Shown: positions 41,341 through 49,880 of the stretch, in pieces
Layout of the letters: every line of letters starts with the position of its first letter
Numbering within the stretch: the first letter of the stretch is position 1
Source of the DNA: Nocardia gamkensis NBRC 108242
Lineage (GTDB): Bacteria; Actinomycetota; Actinomycetes; Mycobacteriales; Mycobacteriaceae
Length of the DNA stretch: 64,000 nt
Assembly (NCBI RefSeq): GCF_001612985.1
Contig: NZ_BDBM01000023.1
Coordinates: 1 to 64,000, forward strand
Direction: 5' to 3'
Position numbers and translations under genes: made by a program
The notes under the pieces: generated by a model
The model's input: only the letters and a program-made list of their open reading frames with translations
Told to the model about the DNA's origin: nothing
Databases searched by the model: none

Positions 41341-42549
41341 ATGCTCAGCACCACCGTCGACGTCCGCGCTTGGCTGCGCGACAACGCCGTCGCGATCGAT
41401 AGCTCCGACCCCAGCTCCTCCGGTTCGGACCTCGACGCTCTGATCGCTCGGCTCGGCGCCGCCACGGTGGTGGGACTGGGCGAGTCCACGCGGTTCTCCC
41501 GGCAGACCTTCGGTGTGCGTGAGCGGTTGTTCCGCGGACTCGTCGAACGGCATGGCTTCCGCGCGTTGGCGATTCAGGACAGCGCGCGTTCCGGCGCGCG
41601 CTGGGACCGGTTCGTCACCGCGGGCGACGGCGATCCGGAAACGGTGCTCGCCGACGCCTGGCGCCCGTGGCGAACCGAGGAATCGGTGGCCGCACTGCGC
41701 TGGATCCGCGCGTGGAACCTGGCGCATCCGGAAGACCCGGTGCGGATCTTCGGCGTCGAACCGCCCCGCGCCGAGCCGAGCGACTACGACGCGGTGCTCG
41801 ACTACGTGCGCCGTGCGGCTCCAGACCGGTTCGCCGCGATCGAGGCGCAACTCGCGCCGATCCGCACCGCCCATCAGGTCGATGAGCACGTTCAGCGCCA
41901 CCAGGGCATCCACCCCGGCCGCCCGTTCGCCGAACACGCCGAAGACGCCCTCGCGCTGCTGGCCGGGTTGCCGGACACGAACGAGCGCGCCACCGCACTC
42001 GCCCATGCCCGTCTGATCCTCGACTTCCACCGGTCCAGCGTCGCGAGTCAAGGATTCGCCCGGGACGAACGGCCCTCGGCCGAGACGGTGCTGCGTCGGC
42101 AGCGCTCGACCGGTGCCAAGATCGTCTACTGGGACGGGCTCGCGCACACGACCAGCCTTCCGATCGTCTACGACACGGCCGAGTTCCGCGGTGCCGGAAG
42201 CCATTTGCGTGATCACCTGGGGGACGGATACGTGTCCGTCGGTATCGGGTTCCATCACGGCGACCTCGGTATGGCGGTGGCACCCGACCCGTCGCCGGAC
42301 CTGGTCGATGCCGCACTGGGCGAGGTAGAGCTGCCCGCCTACTACCTGGACCTGGGCGCCGCCGCGCCGGAACCGGTGCGTGACTGGCTGACCGGCCCGG
42401 TGAAGCTGCGCACCATCAGCGGCGTCTACGACCCGGCCGCCGACGCCACCGCGAACATCCGGCTCTCCTCGCTCGCCGCCGCGTTCGACGTGCTGATCCA
42501 CGTGCGCGAGACCACGCCGGTGCATTGGCTCTCGCAGGTATCGGACTGA
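41341..42549 (+). CDS. Erythromycin esterase-like protein with altered active site
   Basis: A 402-aa protein of the erythromycin esterase (EreA/EreB) family: VDVRAWLRDNAVAIDSSDP, TVVGLGESTRFSRQTFGVRERLFRGLVERHGFRALAIQDS, AALRWIRAWNLAHPEDPVRIFGVEPP and YVSVGIGFHHGDLG. In EreB-type enzymes the first block reads GE(A/S)TH with an essential His; here that His is Arg (ESTRFS), and the usual acidic FE in the next strand is IQD. The His in the later WDGLAHTTS block is kept. Macrolide esterase activity is therefore doubtful and another hydrolysis or a non-catalytic role is likely. GGGAGG precedes ATG 41341. Confidence 0.8.
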   Translation: MLSTTVDVRAWLRDNAVAIDSSDPSSSGSDLDALIARLGAATVVGLGESTRFSRQTFGVRERLFRGLVERHGFRALAIQDSARSGARWDRFVTAGDGDPETVLADAWRPWRTEESVAALRWIRAWNLAHPEDPVRIFGVEPPRAEPSDYDAVLDYVRRAAPDRFAAIEAQLAPIRTAHQVDEHVQRHQGIHPGRPFAEHAEDALALLAGLPDTNERATALAHARLILDFHRSSVASQGFARDERPSAETVLRRQRSTGAKIVYWDGLAHTTSLPIVYDTAEFRGAGSHLRDHLGDGYVSVGIGFHHGDLGMAVAPDPSPDLVDAALGEVELPAYYLDLGAAAPEPVRDWLTGPVKLRTISGVYDPAADATANIRLSSLAAAFDVLIHVRETTPVHWLSQVSD

Positions 42550-42598
42550 CTCGAGCAACCCTCGGGGGCGCGGGCCGCGCGGTCAATAGACTCGGAAT

Positions 42599-43273
42599 AT
42601 GGATGCGGCCGACTGGGATGAGCGCTACGCGCAAACGGAATTGGTCTGGGGCGCACCGCCGAACAACACCGTGGTGGAACACGTCTACGGGTTGGAACGC
42701 CGTGCACCGCTCCAGGCCGCCACACCCGAGGGGGAGGCGCCGGAGTTCCCCCGTGCCCTCGATCTGGCGTGCGGTGAGGGGCGCAACGCCCTCTGGCTCG
42801 CCACGCACGGCTGGCAGGTGCATGCCGTCGACTACTCCCAGGTTGGCATCGACAAAGGCCGCACCGTGGCCTCGCGCCTGTCCCGCTCGGTGCGCCACCG
42901 CATCAGCTGGCAGTGCGCCGACGTCACCGACCTGGACGAGGCGGAGATCACCGGGCCGTTCGAGCTGGTCTTGATGGTCTTCCTGCACTTGCCCGCCGAG
43001 CAGCGCGGCGCGCTGGTCCGCAAGGCGGCCGGCCTGCTGGCTCCGGAAGGCACCCTGCTCGTGCTCGGCCACGACACCACCAACATCACCGACGGCTGCG
43101 GTGGTCCGCAGGACCCTTCCATCCTCTTCACGCCCGACGACATCGTCGCCGACCTCGGTCCCATGGCGGCGGCAGGGCGAATTCGGGTGCGCATCGCCGA
43201 CCGCGTCTACCGGCCGACCGAGACCGGCGACGCCATCGACGCCCTGGTCATCGCCACCCGGCCGGCCGACTAG
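42599..43273 (+). CDS. SAM-dependent methyltransferase
   Basis: A 224-aa class I methyltransferase of the small tellurite-resistance/thiopurine type: DWDERYAQTELVWGAPPNNTVVEHV, SAM motif RALDLACGEGRNALWLATHGWQVHAVDYSQVGIDKGR, FELVLMVFLHLPAEQRGALVRKAAGLLAPEGTLLVLGHD. The W-x-x-RY...W...PN start is characteristic. The acceptor is unknown (thiol, selenium or tellurium compound in related proteins). Single gene, convergent with the following hydrolase. Confidence 0.86.
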   Translation: MDAADWDERYAQTELVWGAPPNNTVVEHVYGLERRAPLQAATPEGEAPEFPRALDLACGEGRNALWLATHGWQVHAVDYSQVGIDKGRTVASRLSRSVRHRISWQCADVTDLDEAEITGPFELVLMVFLHLPAEQRGALVRKAAGLLAPEGTLLVLGHDTTNITDGCGGPQDPSILFTPDDIVADLGPMAAAGRIRVRIADRVYRPTETGDAIDALVIATRPAD

Positions 43274-43277
43274 GGGT

Positions 43278-43877
43278 TCAGGACCAGCGCTCCAGCCAGG
43301 GGGTCACGGTCTCGGCGATCAGGTCGAAGCCCGCGCGGAAGGCGTGCGGCTGGCCCGGGATCACGCGGACTTCGGCGGCGTCGGCGGGATCGGGTATCCC
43401 GAACGGATCGTTGGCGCCGTTGACGACCACCACTTCGATGTCACCCGGCGCGAGCAGCTCGTCCCGGCGCGAGTTCTCCGGTTTGCCGGGCGGATGCAGC
43501 GGGAACGACAACGCGAGCACGCCGCGGGCCCGCGCCGCGATCGCCGTCCTACAGGCGACCCGCGCCCCGTTGCTCCGCCCACCTTGGATCAGCGGAATGC
43601 GTTTGCGACCACGCAACCGAGCGACGACCTCGAGCCAAGCCTCGTCCTGCTTGACCGCCGACCCCGGCGCCCGTCGCCCAGCGACCCGATACGGCTGCAC
43701 CACCCGCGCGACCCCACCCCCCAGCCGCAGCGCGGCATCCCGCACCGCGAGCAGATCCTTAGCCTCCACCCCACCGCCCGCCCCATGCGTGAGCAGCAGC
43801 AGGAACGCGGGCCTGCGCGGCTGTTCGAGCTCGACCTCGGCCGGCCCGGCACTCGTCTCGATCAGCATCGTGCTCAT
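43278..43877 (-). CDS. Alpha/beta hydrolase of the KANL3/Tex30 type
   Basis: A 199-aa hydrolase-fold protein: RPAFLLLLTHGAGGGVEAKDLLAVRDAAL, RVVQPYRVAGRRAPGSAVKQDEAWLEVVARL, the nucleophile region IPLIQGGRSNGARVACRTA, LALSFPLHPPGKPENSRRDELL and NGANDPFGIPDPADAA. The nucleophile elbow reads GRSNGA, as in the KANL3/Tex30 group. The ATG at 43877 fits the domain start; the open frame continues upstream to 44027 with non-family sequence. Substrate unknown. Confidence 0.82.
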   Translation of the reverse strand: MSTMLIETSAGPAEVELEQPRRPAFLLLLTHGAGGGVEAKDLLAVRDAALRLGGGVARVVQPYRVAGRRAPGSAVKQDEAWLEVVARLRGRKRIPLIQGGRSNGARVACRTAIAARARGVLALSFPLHPPGKPENSRRDELLAPGDIEVVVVNGANDPFGIPDPADAAEVRVIPGQPHAFRAGFDLIAETVTPWLERWS

Positions 43878-44500
43878 TCTGCCCCGCCGGTTCCTCGACA
43901 CCAGGGAGGCTACGGCGTCACTCCCCGCGCCCGCCCCGACCGCCGCACAGTCCTGCGCACTGCCATGCCCTCCGGCCGGAACCCGAGAGCCCTCCCGTGA
44001 GCCGCCCAGCACGACCAGGACCGGCACGCGTCTCCCCGCACCGAAGCAACGGCACCATCGGTGGCGGAATCACAAACCACCGGACGGCTCGGCATCGCCC
44101 GAATGCGGAAAGCCCACAGCGCAGCGGCGCGGGCGCGCGGCGAACCATAAGCACAGCCTGGGCAGCCCCCGAGAGTCGAGAGATGTGCACCGCCTCGTTA
44201 CTGCTGGCGGCGGACATCTCGTAGGCCACGAATGGGGACGAGGACACCGATCCAGCCGCCGGATCTGTGGGCCGGTCCGTTGGGGAGGGGCCACGGTCGG
44301 CTGTGGAGTTGCCGTTAACGGGGCATGCATGAGTGTGCTTGAAGCTGGAATGGGCTAGGCGGAGCGTCGACCGGGGGGCCGGACGTGGTGCACTTGGTCT
44401 CGCCACCCATGTCACGCGCACCGAATCCTTCCTTCTAATGCGCACGCGCCCGGCGCACCTCAACTCCCGGTTTCGAGCGAAGCGAGACCGAGCATGCGCC

Positions 44501-44595
44501 GTTCGCGGCCCGGCTCGCGTTTGCGCGGCCGTCGCGTAGGCGACGAAGGAGCAAGCGGCGGTCGCGCAAACGCGAGCCATAAGGGGGCCGCGAAC
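44501..44595. repeat. Large nested inverted repeat
   Basis: The left arm 44501-44527 (outer GTTCGCGGCCC, inner GGCTCGCGTTTGCGCG) pairs with inner CGCGCAAACGCGAGCC (44563-44578) and outer GGGCCGCGAAC (44585-44595), leaving one short bulge (ATAAGG). The loop itself contains CGTCGC-GTAG-GCGACG. Flanking small hairpins include GCGAC-GAA-GTCGC just to the right and CGAGCGAAGCGAG to the left. Confidence 0.8.
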
Positions 44596-44668
44596 ACGCC
44601 GCGACGAAGTCGCGGCCATCAAACACTGTAAAACTCGTCACATTGCCTGCTCAGCTCTTTGCGCATTC

Positions 44669-44710
44669 ATTACCGGCCGGTAATATGGCACATAAGTTAC
44701 CCGCGAGTAG
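44669..44710. promoter_or_regulatory. Candidate double operator of fadE5
   Basis: A perfect 16-bp palindrome ATTACCGGCCGGTAAT (44669-44684) is followed after 12 bases by a weaker TTACCCGCGAGTAG (44697-44710), 100-140 bases upstream of fadE5. The half-sites TTAC/GTAA resemble those at 57662-57693 and 62109-62125. Confidence 0.6.
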
Positions 44711-44809
44711 CATGCGGAAAACCGGCACGACTACCCCGGTGGAGCGAACAACGGGCGGGAACGGCAACCATACCGACCGCACCAACTCAACGGAGAGTGA
44801 GTACTGACA

Positions 44810-46645
44810 ATGGGTCACTACAAGAGCAACGTCCGGGACCTGGAGTTCAACCTCTTCGAGGTCCTCGGCCTCGGGTCGATCCTGGACAGCGGCGCCTACG
44901 GCGATCTCGACACGGACACCGTGAAGGAGATGCTCAACGAGGTGCGTCGCCTGGCCGAGGGTCCACTCGGTGAATCGTTCGCCGACGCCGACCGCAACCC
45001 GCCGGTCTTCGATCCCGCGACCCACACCGTCGCGCTGCCCGAGTCCTTCAAGAAGAGTTACCGCACCCTGCAGGACGGCGGCTGGGACCGGCTGGGCATC
45101 GCCGAGGAGCTGGGCGGCCTGCCGATCCCGCGCGCGGCCTACTGGGCCGTCGCCGAGCTGATCCTGGGCGCGCAGCCCGCCGCCTTCATGTACGCCGCGG
45201 GCCCCGGCTTCGCGAACATCTTCTACAACAACGCCACCGAAGAGCAGAAGGGCTGGGCGAAGATCGCCGCCGAGCAGGGCTGGGGCGCCACCATGGTGCT
45301 GACCGAGCCCGACGCCGGTTCCGACGTCGGCGCGGGCCGGACCAAGGCGATCAAGCAGGAAGACGGCACCTGGCACATCGAGGGCGTCAAGCGGTTCATC
45401 ACCTCCGCCGACTCCGACGACCTGTTCCCGAACATCATGCACCTGGTGCTGGCCCGCCCCGAGGGCGCCGGGCCGGGCACCAAGGGCCTGTCGCTGTTCT
45501 TCGTGCCGAAGTTCCACTTCGATCACGAGACCGGCGAGCTGGGCGAGCGCAACGGCGTCTTCGTCACCAATGTCGAGCACAAGATGGGCCTGAAGGTCTC
45601 GGCCACCTGTGAGGTCACCTTCGGCGGCCACGGCATCCCGGCCAAGGGTTGGCTGGTCGGCGAGGTGCACAACGGCATCGCGCAGATGTTCGAGGTCATC
45701 GAGCACGCTCGGATGATGGTGGGCACCAAGGCCATCGCGACCCTGTCGACCGGTTACCTGAACGCGCGGGACTACGCCAAGGAGCGGGTCCAGGGCGCCG
45801 ACCTGACCAAGATGACCGACAAGGCCGCGCCCCGCGTGTCCATCACCCACCACCCGGACGTCCGTCGCTCGCTGGCCACCCAGAAGGCGTACGCCGAGGG
45901 CCTGCGCGCGGTGTACCTCTACACCGCCGCCCACCAGAACGCCGATGTGGCCCAGCTGGTTTCCGGCGCCGACGCGGATCTGGCCGCTCGGGTCAACGAC
46001 CTGCTGCTGCCGATCGTCAAGGGCGTCGGCTCGGAGCGGGCCTACCAGTACCTGACCGAGTCGCTGCAGACCCTCGGTGGTTCCGGCTTCCTGCAGGACT
46101 ACCCGATCGAGCAGTACATCCGCGACGCGAAGATCGACTCGCTCTACGAAGGCACCACCGCCATCCAGGCGCAGGACTTCTTCTTCCGCAAGATCGCCCG
46201 CGATCGTGGCGTCGCACTGGCCCACGTGGCCGGTCAGGTGCAGAAGTTCATCGACGCCGAGGCCGGCAACGGCCGCCTGAAGGGCGAGCGCAAGCTGCTG
46301 GCCACCGCGCTGGAGGACGTGCAGGCCATGGCCGCGACGCTCACCGGCCACCTGATGGGGGCCCAGGAGCAGCCGAGCGAGCTGTACAAGGTCGGCCTCG
46401 GTTCGGTGCGCTTCCTGCTCTCCGTCGGCGACCTGCTGATCGGCTGGCAGCTGCTGCGTCAGGCCGAGGTCGCCATCGCGGCCCTCGACAACGGCGCGAC
46501 CGGCGCGGACGAGGCGTTCTACAACGGCAAGATCGCGGTCGCGCAGTTCTTCGCCCGCAACGTCCTGCCGGAGCTGACCGCCACCCGCGCGGTGCTGTCC
46601 AACCTGGACAACGACATCATGGAGCTGGACGAAGCCGCATTCTGA
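44810..46645 (+). CDS. fadE5: Acyl-CoA dehydrogenase FadE5
   Basis: A 611-aa acyl-CoA dehydrogenase, the same length as M. tuberculosis FadE5 (Rv0244c) and nearly co-linear throughout: MGHYKSNVRDLEFNLFEVLG at the start, FAD motif MVLTEPDAGSDVGAGRTKA, ITHHPDVRRSLATQKAYAEGLRAVYLYTA, the catalytic Glu in DSLYEGTTAIQAQDFFFRKI, and the end LDNDIMELDEAAF. FadE5 has broad chain-length activity in mycobacteria. In mycobacteria it lies beside fadA2-fabG4-htdX; here about 10 kb of other genes separates them. Translation begins at ATG 44810 after a GAGAGTGAGTACTGACA leader. A strong terminator follows. Confidence 0.96.
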   Translation: MGHYKSNVRDLEFNLFEVLGLGSILDSGAYGDLDTDTVKEMLNEVRRLAEGPLGESFADADRNPPVFDPATHTVALPESFKKSYRTLQDGGWDRLGIAEELGGLPIPRAAYWAVAELILGAQPAAFMYAAGPGFANIFYNNATEEQKGWAKIAAEQGWGATMVLTEPDAGSDVGAGRTKAIKQEDGTWHIEGVKRFITSADSDDLFPNIMHLVLARPEGAGPGTKGLSLFFVPKFHFDHETGELGERNGVFVTNVEHKMGLKVSATCEVTFGGHGIPAKGWLVGEVHNGIAQMFEVIEHARMMVGTKAIATLSTGYLNARDYAKERVQGADLTKMTDKAAPRVSITHHPDVRRSLATQKAYAEGLRAVYLYTAAHQNADVAQLVSGADADLAARVNDLLLPIVKGVGSERAYQYLTESLQTLGGSGFLQDYPIEQYIRDAKIDSLYEGTTAIQAQDFFFRKIARDRGVALAHVAGQVQKFIDAEAGNGRLKGERKLLATALEDVQAMAATLTGHLMGAQEQPSELYKVGLGSVRFLLSVGDLLIGWQLLRQAEVAIAALDNGATGADEAFYNGKIAVAQFFARNVLPELTATRAVLSNLDNDIMELDEAAF

Positions 46646-46661
46646 CGCTCTGCGATGCGGC

Positions 46662-46694
46662 ACGACGGCCCGGAGATCATCTCCGGGCCGTCGT
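46662..46694 (+). terminator. Terminator of fadE5
   Basis: A perfect 15-bp stem (46662-46676 with 46680-46694) and 3-nt loop, 17 bases after the fadE5 stop. It is one of the strongest hairpins in the window. Confidence 0.9.
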
Positions 46695-46833
46695 CGTCTA
46701 GATTTGTCGTTTCGTGACGTTCGATCACCGCTCGACGCCGATCCTCTCCGGTAGATTGCGTGCTCCCGGGGGGCAGCAGGAACCTCCCTCTTCACACGGT
46801 TCGACACGAGAATTGTCGGCAGAGGTGCCCGAG

Positions 46834-47586
46834 GTGACGCGCAACGCAACTGGCATCGGCGCTTATCTGCGCGAACGACGCCTCGCCGCGGGGCTCCCGC
46901 CCGCCCATCTCGCCCAGCGCGCCGGCCTTACCGAAGCGGTGCTGGAGCAGGTCGAAACAGGTTCGGTGGCACCGGATCACGCCTTGCTCCAGCAGTTGTT
47001 CGACGCGCTCGAGGTGCCGATCTGGTACCGCAAGCACATCGTCGTGCTGACCTTGCCGAGCTTTTTCACGGCCGCCTACGGCCCCGGTCCCGACGCGCCG
47101 ACTCCGGACGACCGTGCCGACCTGCACAGCCTCCCCGACCCGGCCTGTTACCAGCGGATGCCGACGCAGGATCTGGTGGAGGCCAACTCCGCCTACGAAC
47201 GCGCCTTCCCGGGGGCGGTCGCCCGGGGAAACGTACTGGAGTGGATGTTCCTCGACGCGGCGGCTCGGCGGGTGATGGTGGAGTGGGCCGTGGAGGCGCA
47301 CCTGCTCGTCGACGCCTTCCGCATCCTTTCCCCGCTCGCCCCGCGCGAGCGCGTGGAGCAGATCGCCGAACGCTGCCGCCGCTCCCCCGATTGGGACCGC
47401 ATGTGGACCACCGAAGTGCGCGCCGCGGACATCCCCCGCCGCAGCTTGCAGGTGCGTGACCTCGCCACGCGCCGGATCCGCTCGATGAGCATGCGGGTCT
47501 ACAGCCCCGAACTCCCGGAACGGCCGTGGTGGCTCTACCGGCTGGTGACGATCGGCCGAACGCGCGAAGCACACGCGGCGATGTAG
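46834..47586 (+). CDS. XRE-family regulator with MmyB-like ligand domain
   Basis: About 250 aa: HTH IGAYLRERRLAAGLPPAHLAQRAGLTEAVLEQVETGSVAPDHALLQQLFDALEVP, then a MmyB-like PAS-type domain (HSLPDPACYQRMPTQDLVEANSAYERAFPGAVARGNVLEWMFLDAAARRVMVEW). MmyB-type domains in streptomycetes bind small ligands such as fatty acids or antibiotics. The GTG at 46834 opens just before the HTH; the frame extends back to 46714. It lies between fadE5 and a DUF4185 gene and may regulate either. The C-terminus is basic. Confidence 0.78.
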   Translation: MTRNATGIGAYLRERRLAAGLPPAHLAQRAGLTEAVLEQVETGSVAPDHALLQQLFDALEVPIWYRKHIVVLTLPSFFTAAYGPGPDAPTPDDRADLHSLPDPACYQRMPTQDLVEANSAYERAFPGAVARGNVLEWMFLDAAARRVMVEWAVEAHLLVDAFRILSPLAPRERVEQIAERCRRSPDWDRMWTTEVRAADIPRRSLQVRDLATRRIRSMSMRVYSPELPERPWWLYRLVTIGRTREAHAAM

Positions 47587-47623
47587 GCGACAGCGGGGCG
47601 GCCGGCGGGCAGAATGACCCAGC

Positions 47624-48709
47624 ATGACCCGATCGCTGTCCGCCCTCGCCCGAACCGGCGCCCTCGCCGCGATCCTCGCGCTGGCCGTGGCCGCGCCCGC
47701 CGGAGCCGACCCGAACAACGTCATCCCCATCCCGGCGCTCAACGGCATTCACGGCCTGCCCGAGCTGCCCGGACCGACCAAAGCTGTGTATCAGGTGACC
47801 GGCATGGACAGCCCGAATCGCACGCAGAGCGTCAACGTGCTCGGCACCGACCTCGGCATCATGTGGGACGACGGCAACGGCCGGATGATCACCGCCTTCG
47901 GCGACAGCGCCGGCATCGGCGTACCCAACCTCCTCGCGGGCAGCATCTGGGCCTGGACCAGCAACGTGCTGTTCCGCAGCTCCACACACGACCCTGCCGC
48001 GGGCATCGTCTTCGACGATGTGGTCCCGAACCCGTTGCCCAGCCCGAAGATTCCCGGCATCGAGATCAGCCTCATCCCCACGGCGGGCATCTCGGTGGGC
48101 GGAGTGCAGTACATGAGCATGATGTCGGTGCGCGAATGGGGTGATCACGGGAAGTGGCACACCAACTTCTCCACCCTGGCCTCCTCCGGTGACGGCGGCA
48201 GCACCTGGACGCAGCTCACCCACACGCGCCGCGCCAACGTCGACGGCCACGAGAACTTCCAGCAGAACGCCTTCCTGAAAGCGGGCGGCTACGTCTACCG
48301 CTACGGCACACCCGCGGGACGCAACAATCCCGGATTCGTCTCTCGCGCGAAGGAATCCGACATCGCGAATATCGATGCCTACGAATACTGGGACGGCAAG
48401 GAGTGGAAGCCCACCGACGCCAAGACCGCGGCCCCGATCGTCGGTGGCGTCGCCGAACTCTCGGTGATGTGGAACGAATACCTCGGTCAGTACGTCATGC
48501 TGACCACCGACCCGGCCAACAGCGTCGTCCTGCGCACCGCGCCCGCTCCCGAAGGGCCGTGGAGCGAACCCCGCGTCCTCATCGACGCCCGTTCCCTTCC
48601 CACCGCCTACGCACCCATGATCTTCCCTTACCAGACCGGCCGCGATCTCTACTTCCTGGTCACCCAGCACACCCAGTACAACGTTCTGCTGATGCGAACG
48701 CCGTTGTGA
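47624..48709 (+). CDS. Secreted DUF4185 protein, copy 2
   Basis: A 361-aa secreted protein with signal peptide MTRSLSALARTGALAAILALAVAAPAGA and the same domain as copy 1 (40138-41244): NNVIPIPALNGIHGLPELPGPTKAVYQVTGM, VLGTDLGIMWDDGNGRMITAFGDSAGIGVPNLLAGSIWAWTSN, PTAYAPMIFPYQTGRDLYFLVTQHTQYNVLLMRT. The two genes are in the same orientation 6.4 kb apart, so they probably arose by tandem duplication with later insertion of genes between them. Cell-wall glycan binding or hydrolysis is inferred. It converges with the nuclease-like gene; a small hairpin at 48729-48749 overlaps the latter's stop. Confidence 0.86.
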   Translation: MTRSLSALARTGALAAILALAVAAPAGADPNNVIPIPALNGIHGLPELPGPTKAVYQVTGMDSPNRTQSVNVLGTDLGIMWDDGNGRMITAFGDSAGIGVPNLLAGSIWAWTSNVLFRSSTHDPAAGIVFDDVVPNPLPSPKIPGIEISLIPTAGISVGGVQYMSMMSVREWGDHGKWHTNFSTLASSGDGGSTWTQLTHTRRANVDGHENFQQNAFLKAGGYVYRYGTPAGRNNPGFVSRAKESDIANIDAYEYWDGKEWKPTDAKTAAPIVGGVAELSVMWNEYLGQYVMLTTDPANSVVLRTAPAPEGPWSEPRVLIDARSLPTAYAPMIFPYQTGRDLYFLVTQHTQYNVLLMRTPL

Positions 48710-48730
48710 AAAGGCGAATCCGGCCTTCAA

Positions 48731-49822
48731 TCACCGGTCACGGGTGATTCCCCGGCTGCGTTCTTGCCCTTGTCCAGTACCCCCACGCAGAACGCCCGGT
48801 GCATGACCAGGCGGCTCCCGCACTGCGGCTGACGGTGGCTGCGCTTGCCCGAGCCCGAGAAGCTTCACCACTTCCGGGCGAACTCCTTGGGCTTGCAATC
48901 GCGCCAGTTCTTCCGCGCGTTCCTTGTTGTCGGCCGCCTCGCGGGCAATTCGGGCTTCTTCGCGCGCTTTCTCCTCCGCCGTGCGGGCGTCGGCTGCTGC
49001 ACGCTCCGGGCTGGCAGCGTCGGCCGCCTCTCGGGCCGCCCGTTCCCGAGTGTCGGCGGCTTCCCGTTCCTGGAGCTGACTTGGCACCGGGAATTCCAGC
49101 GCTACCCGATCGGCAGCTGCCCGTTCGACCTGCGCGCGTTCGGCGGCCTCCCTGGCTCGTTGGCCTGCCTCGGCCCTCCCGCGAACGGCTGCGTTACGGA
49201 ATCGTTCTATTTCCCTGAACCGGTTGGCAGTGTCCCTGGCCCGGTTCTCGGTTCTCTCGATGGCGTGCTGTTGCGCCCGCGCCTTATCGCCCACCCCCGG
49301 CAGTTCCATCGTCTTTCCCGGAGTCAGCGTCTCGCCCAGGCCGATGGCCCGCACCGCCATTTCTCTCGATACTTCGACATGCTGGAACTTATCCTTGAGA
49401 TCGCGTGCCATTTCCTCGATCAGAGTACGGATTTCCGGTGCGATCAATTCTCCCTTGACGGTCACCCACCGCCCGGATTGGTATATACCTTTCTCCAGGA
49501 GGTACCGGTGTGCGGCGAGCTGGTCGCGTGCCTTGCCGTCGACCCGGCCGCTCTTGTATTCGGAGAATTCTTTCTCGCCGCCGAGAACGCGCGCCTGATC
49601 GAGCTTCACATACTTACTGCCAGGCAAGTCTTCCCGATGTTCCCGAACCCATCCGCTTTCTCGGGTCTCGCCACGGATCTGAGCCATTCCCCGATGGAAA
49701 TATTCACCCCTGGTGTTGTTATTTCTGCCGCGTTGACGGTCGGCCGCGTCCTGCCGCAATCGCGCGGCACGCTGGGCGTCCTGCCGCAATCGTTCGGCAC
49801 GCTTGTCGGCGTCGTCGGACAT
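48731..49822 (-). CDS. Probable PD-(D/E)XK nuclease with coiled-coil tail
   Basis: A 363-aa protein. Residues 1-35 are a charged helix (KRAERLRQDAQRAARLRQDA). Residues 68-125 look like a restriction-endonuclease fold: KYVKLDQAR (Asp75), FSEYKSGRVDGKARDQLAAHRYLLEKG (Glu88, Lys90, then the usual helix) and GRWVTVKGEL. The D-x12-E-x-K pattern is that of PD-(D/E)XK toxin or restriction domains. Residues about 195-310 are a long Ala/Arg/Glu coiled coil, and the last 40 are Pro/Gly-rich and probably disordered. No signal peptide or secretion domain is seen. It is last in a five-gene operon, after a 181-aa protein that could be its antitoxin or immunity partner. Start ATG 49822. No characterised homologue is known to me. 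Confidence 0.68.
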   Translation of the reverse strand: MSDDADKRAERLRQDAQRAARLRQDAADRQRGRNNNTRGEYFHRGMAQIRGETRESGWVREHREDLPGSKYVKLDQARVLGGEKEFSEYKSGRVDGKARDQLAAHRYLLEKGIYQSGRWVTVKGELIAPEIRTLIEEMARDLKDKFQHVEVSREMAVRAIGLGETLTPGKTMELPGVGDKARAQQHAIERTENRARDTANRFREIERFRNAAVRGRAEAGQRAREAAERAQVERAAADRVALEFPVPSQLQEREAADTRERAAREAADAASPERAAADARTAEEKAREEARIAREAADNKERAEELARLQAQGVRPEVVKLLGLGQAQPPSAAVREPPGHAPGVLRGGTGQGQERSRGITRDR

Positions 49823-49880
49823 GACTCCGCCACCCCCCCGTGAGGTGTAGTTGTCAAATGAAACGTCGGGCGGCAGGCGG

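Larger units (their letters stand above)
43878..44809. other. Long non-coding stretch upstream of fadE5
   Basis: In 932 bases I find no gene I can support. Open frames on both strands (for example 43918-44622 minus) are Arg-rich and resemble no family. The right half holds a cluster of inverted repeats (44462-44620) and the fadE5 operator/promoter (44669-44810). This is the longest gene-free stretch in the window. Confidence 0.6.

Noticed and set aside
43918..44622. Minus-strand frame of 234 codons upstream of fadE5
   Set aside because: Low-complexity Arg/Ser composition and it overlaps the palindrome cluster and the hydrolase start.
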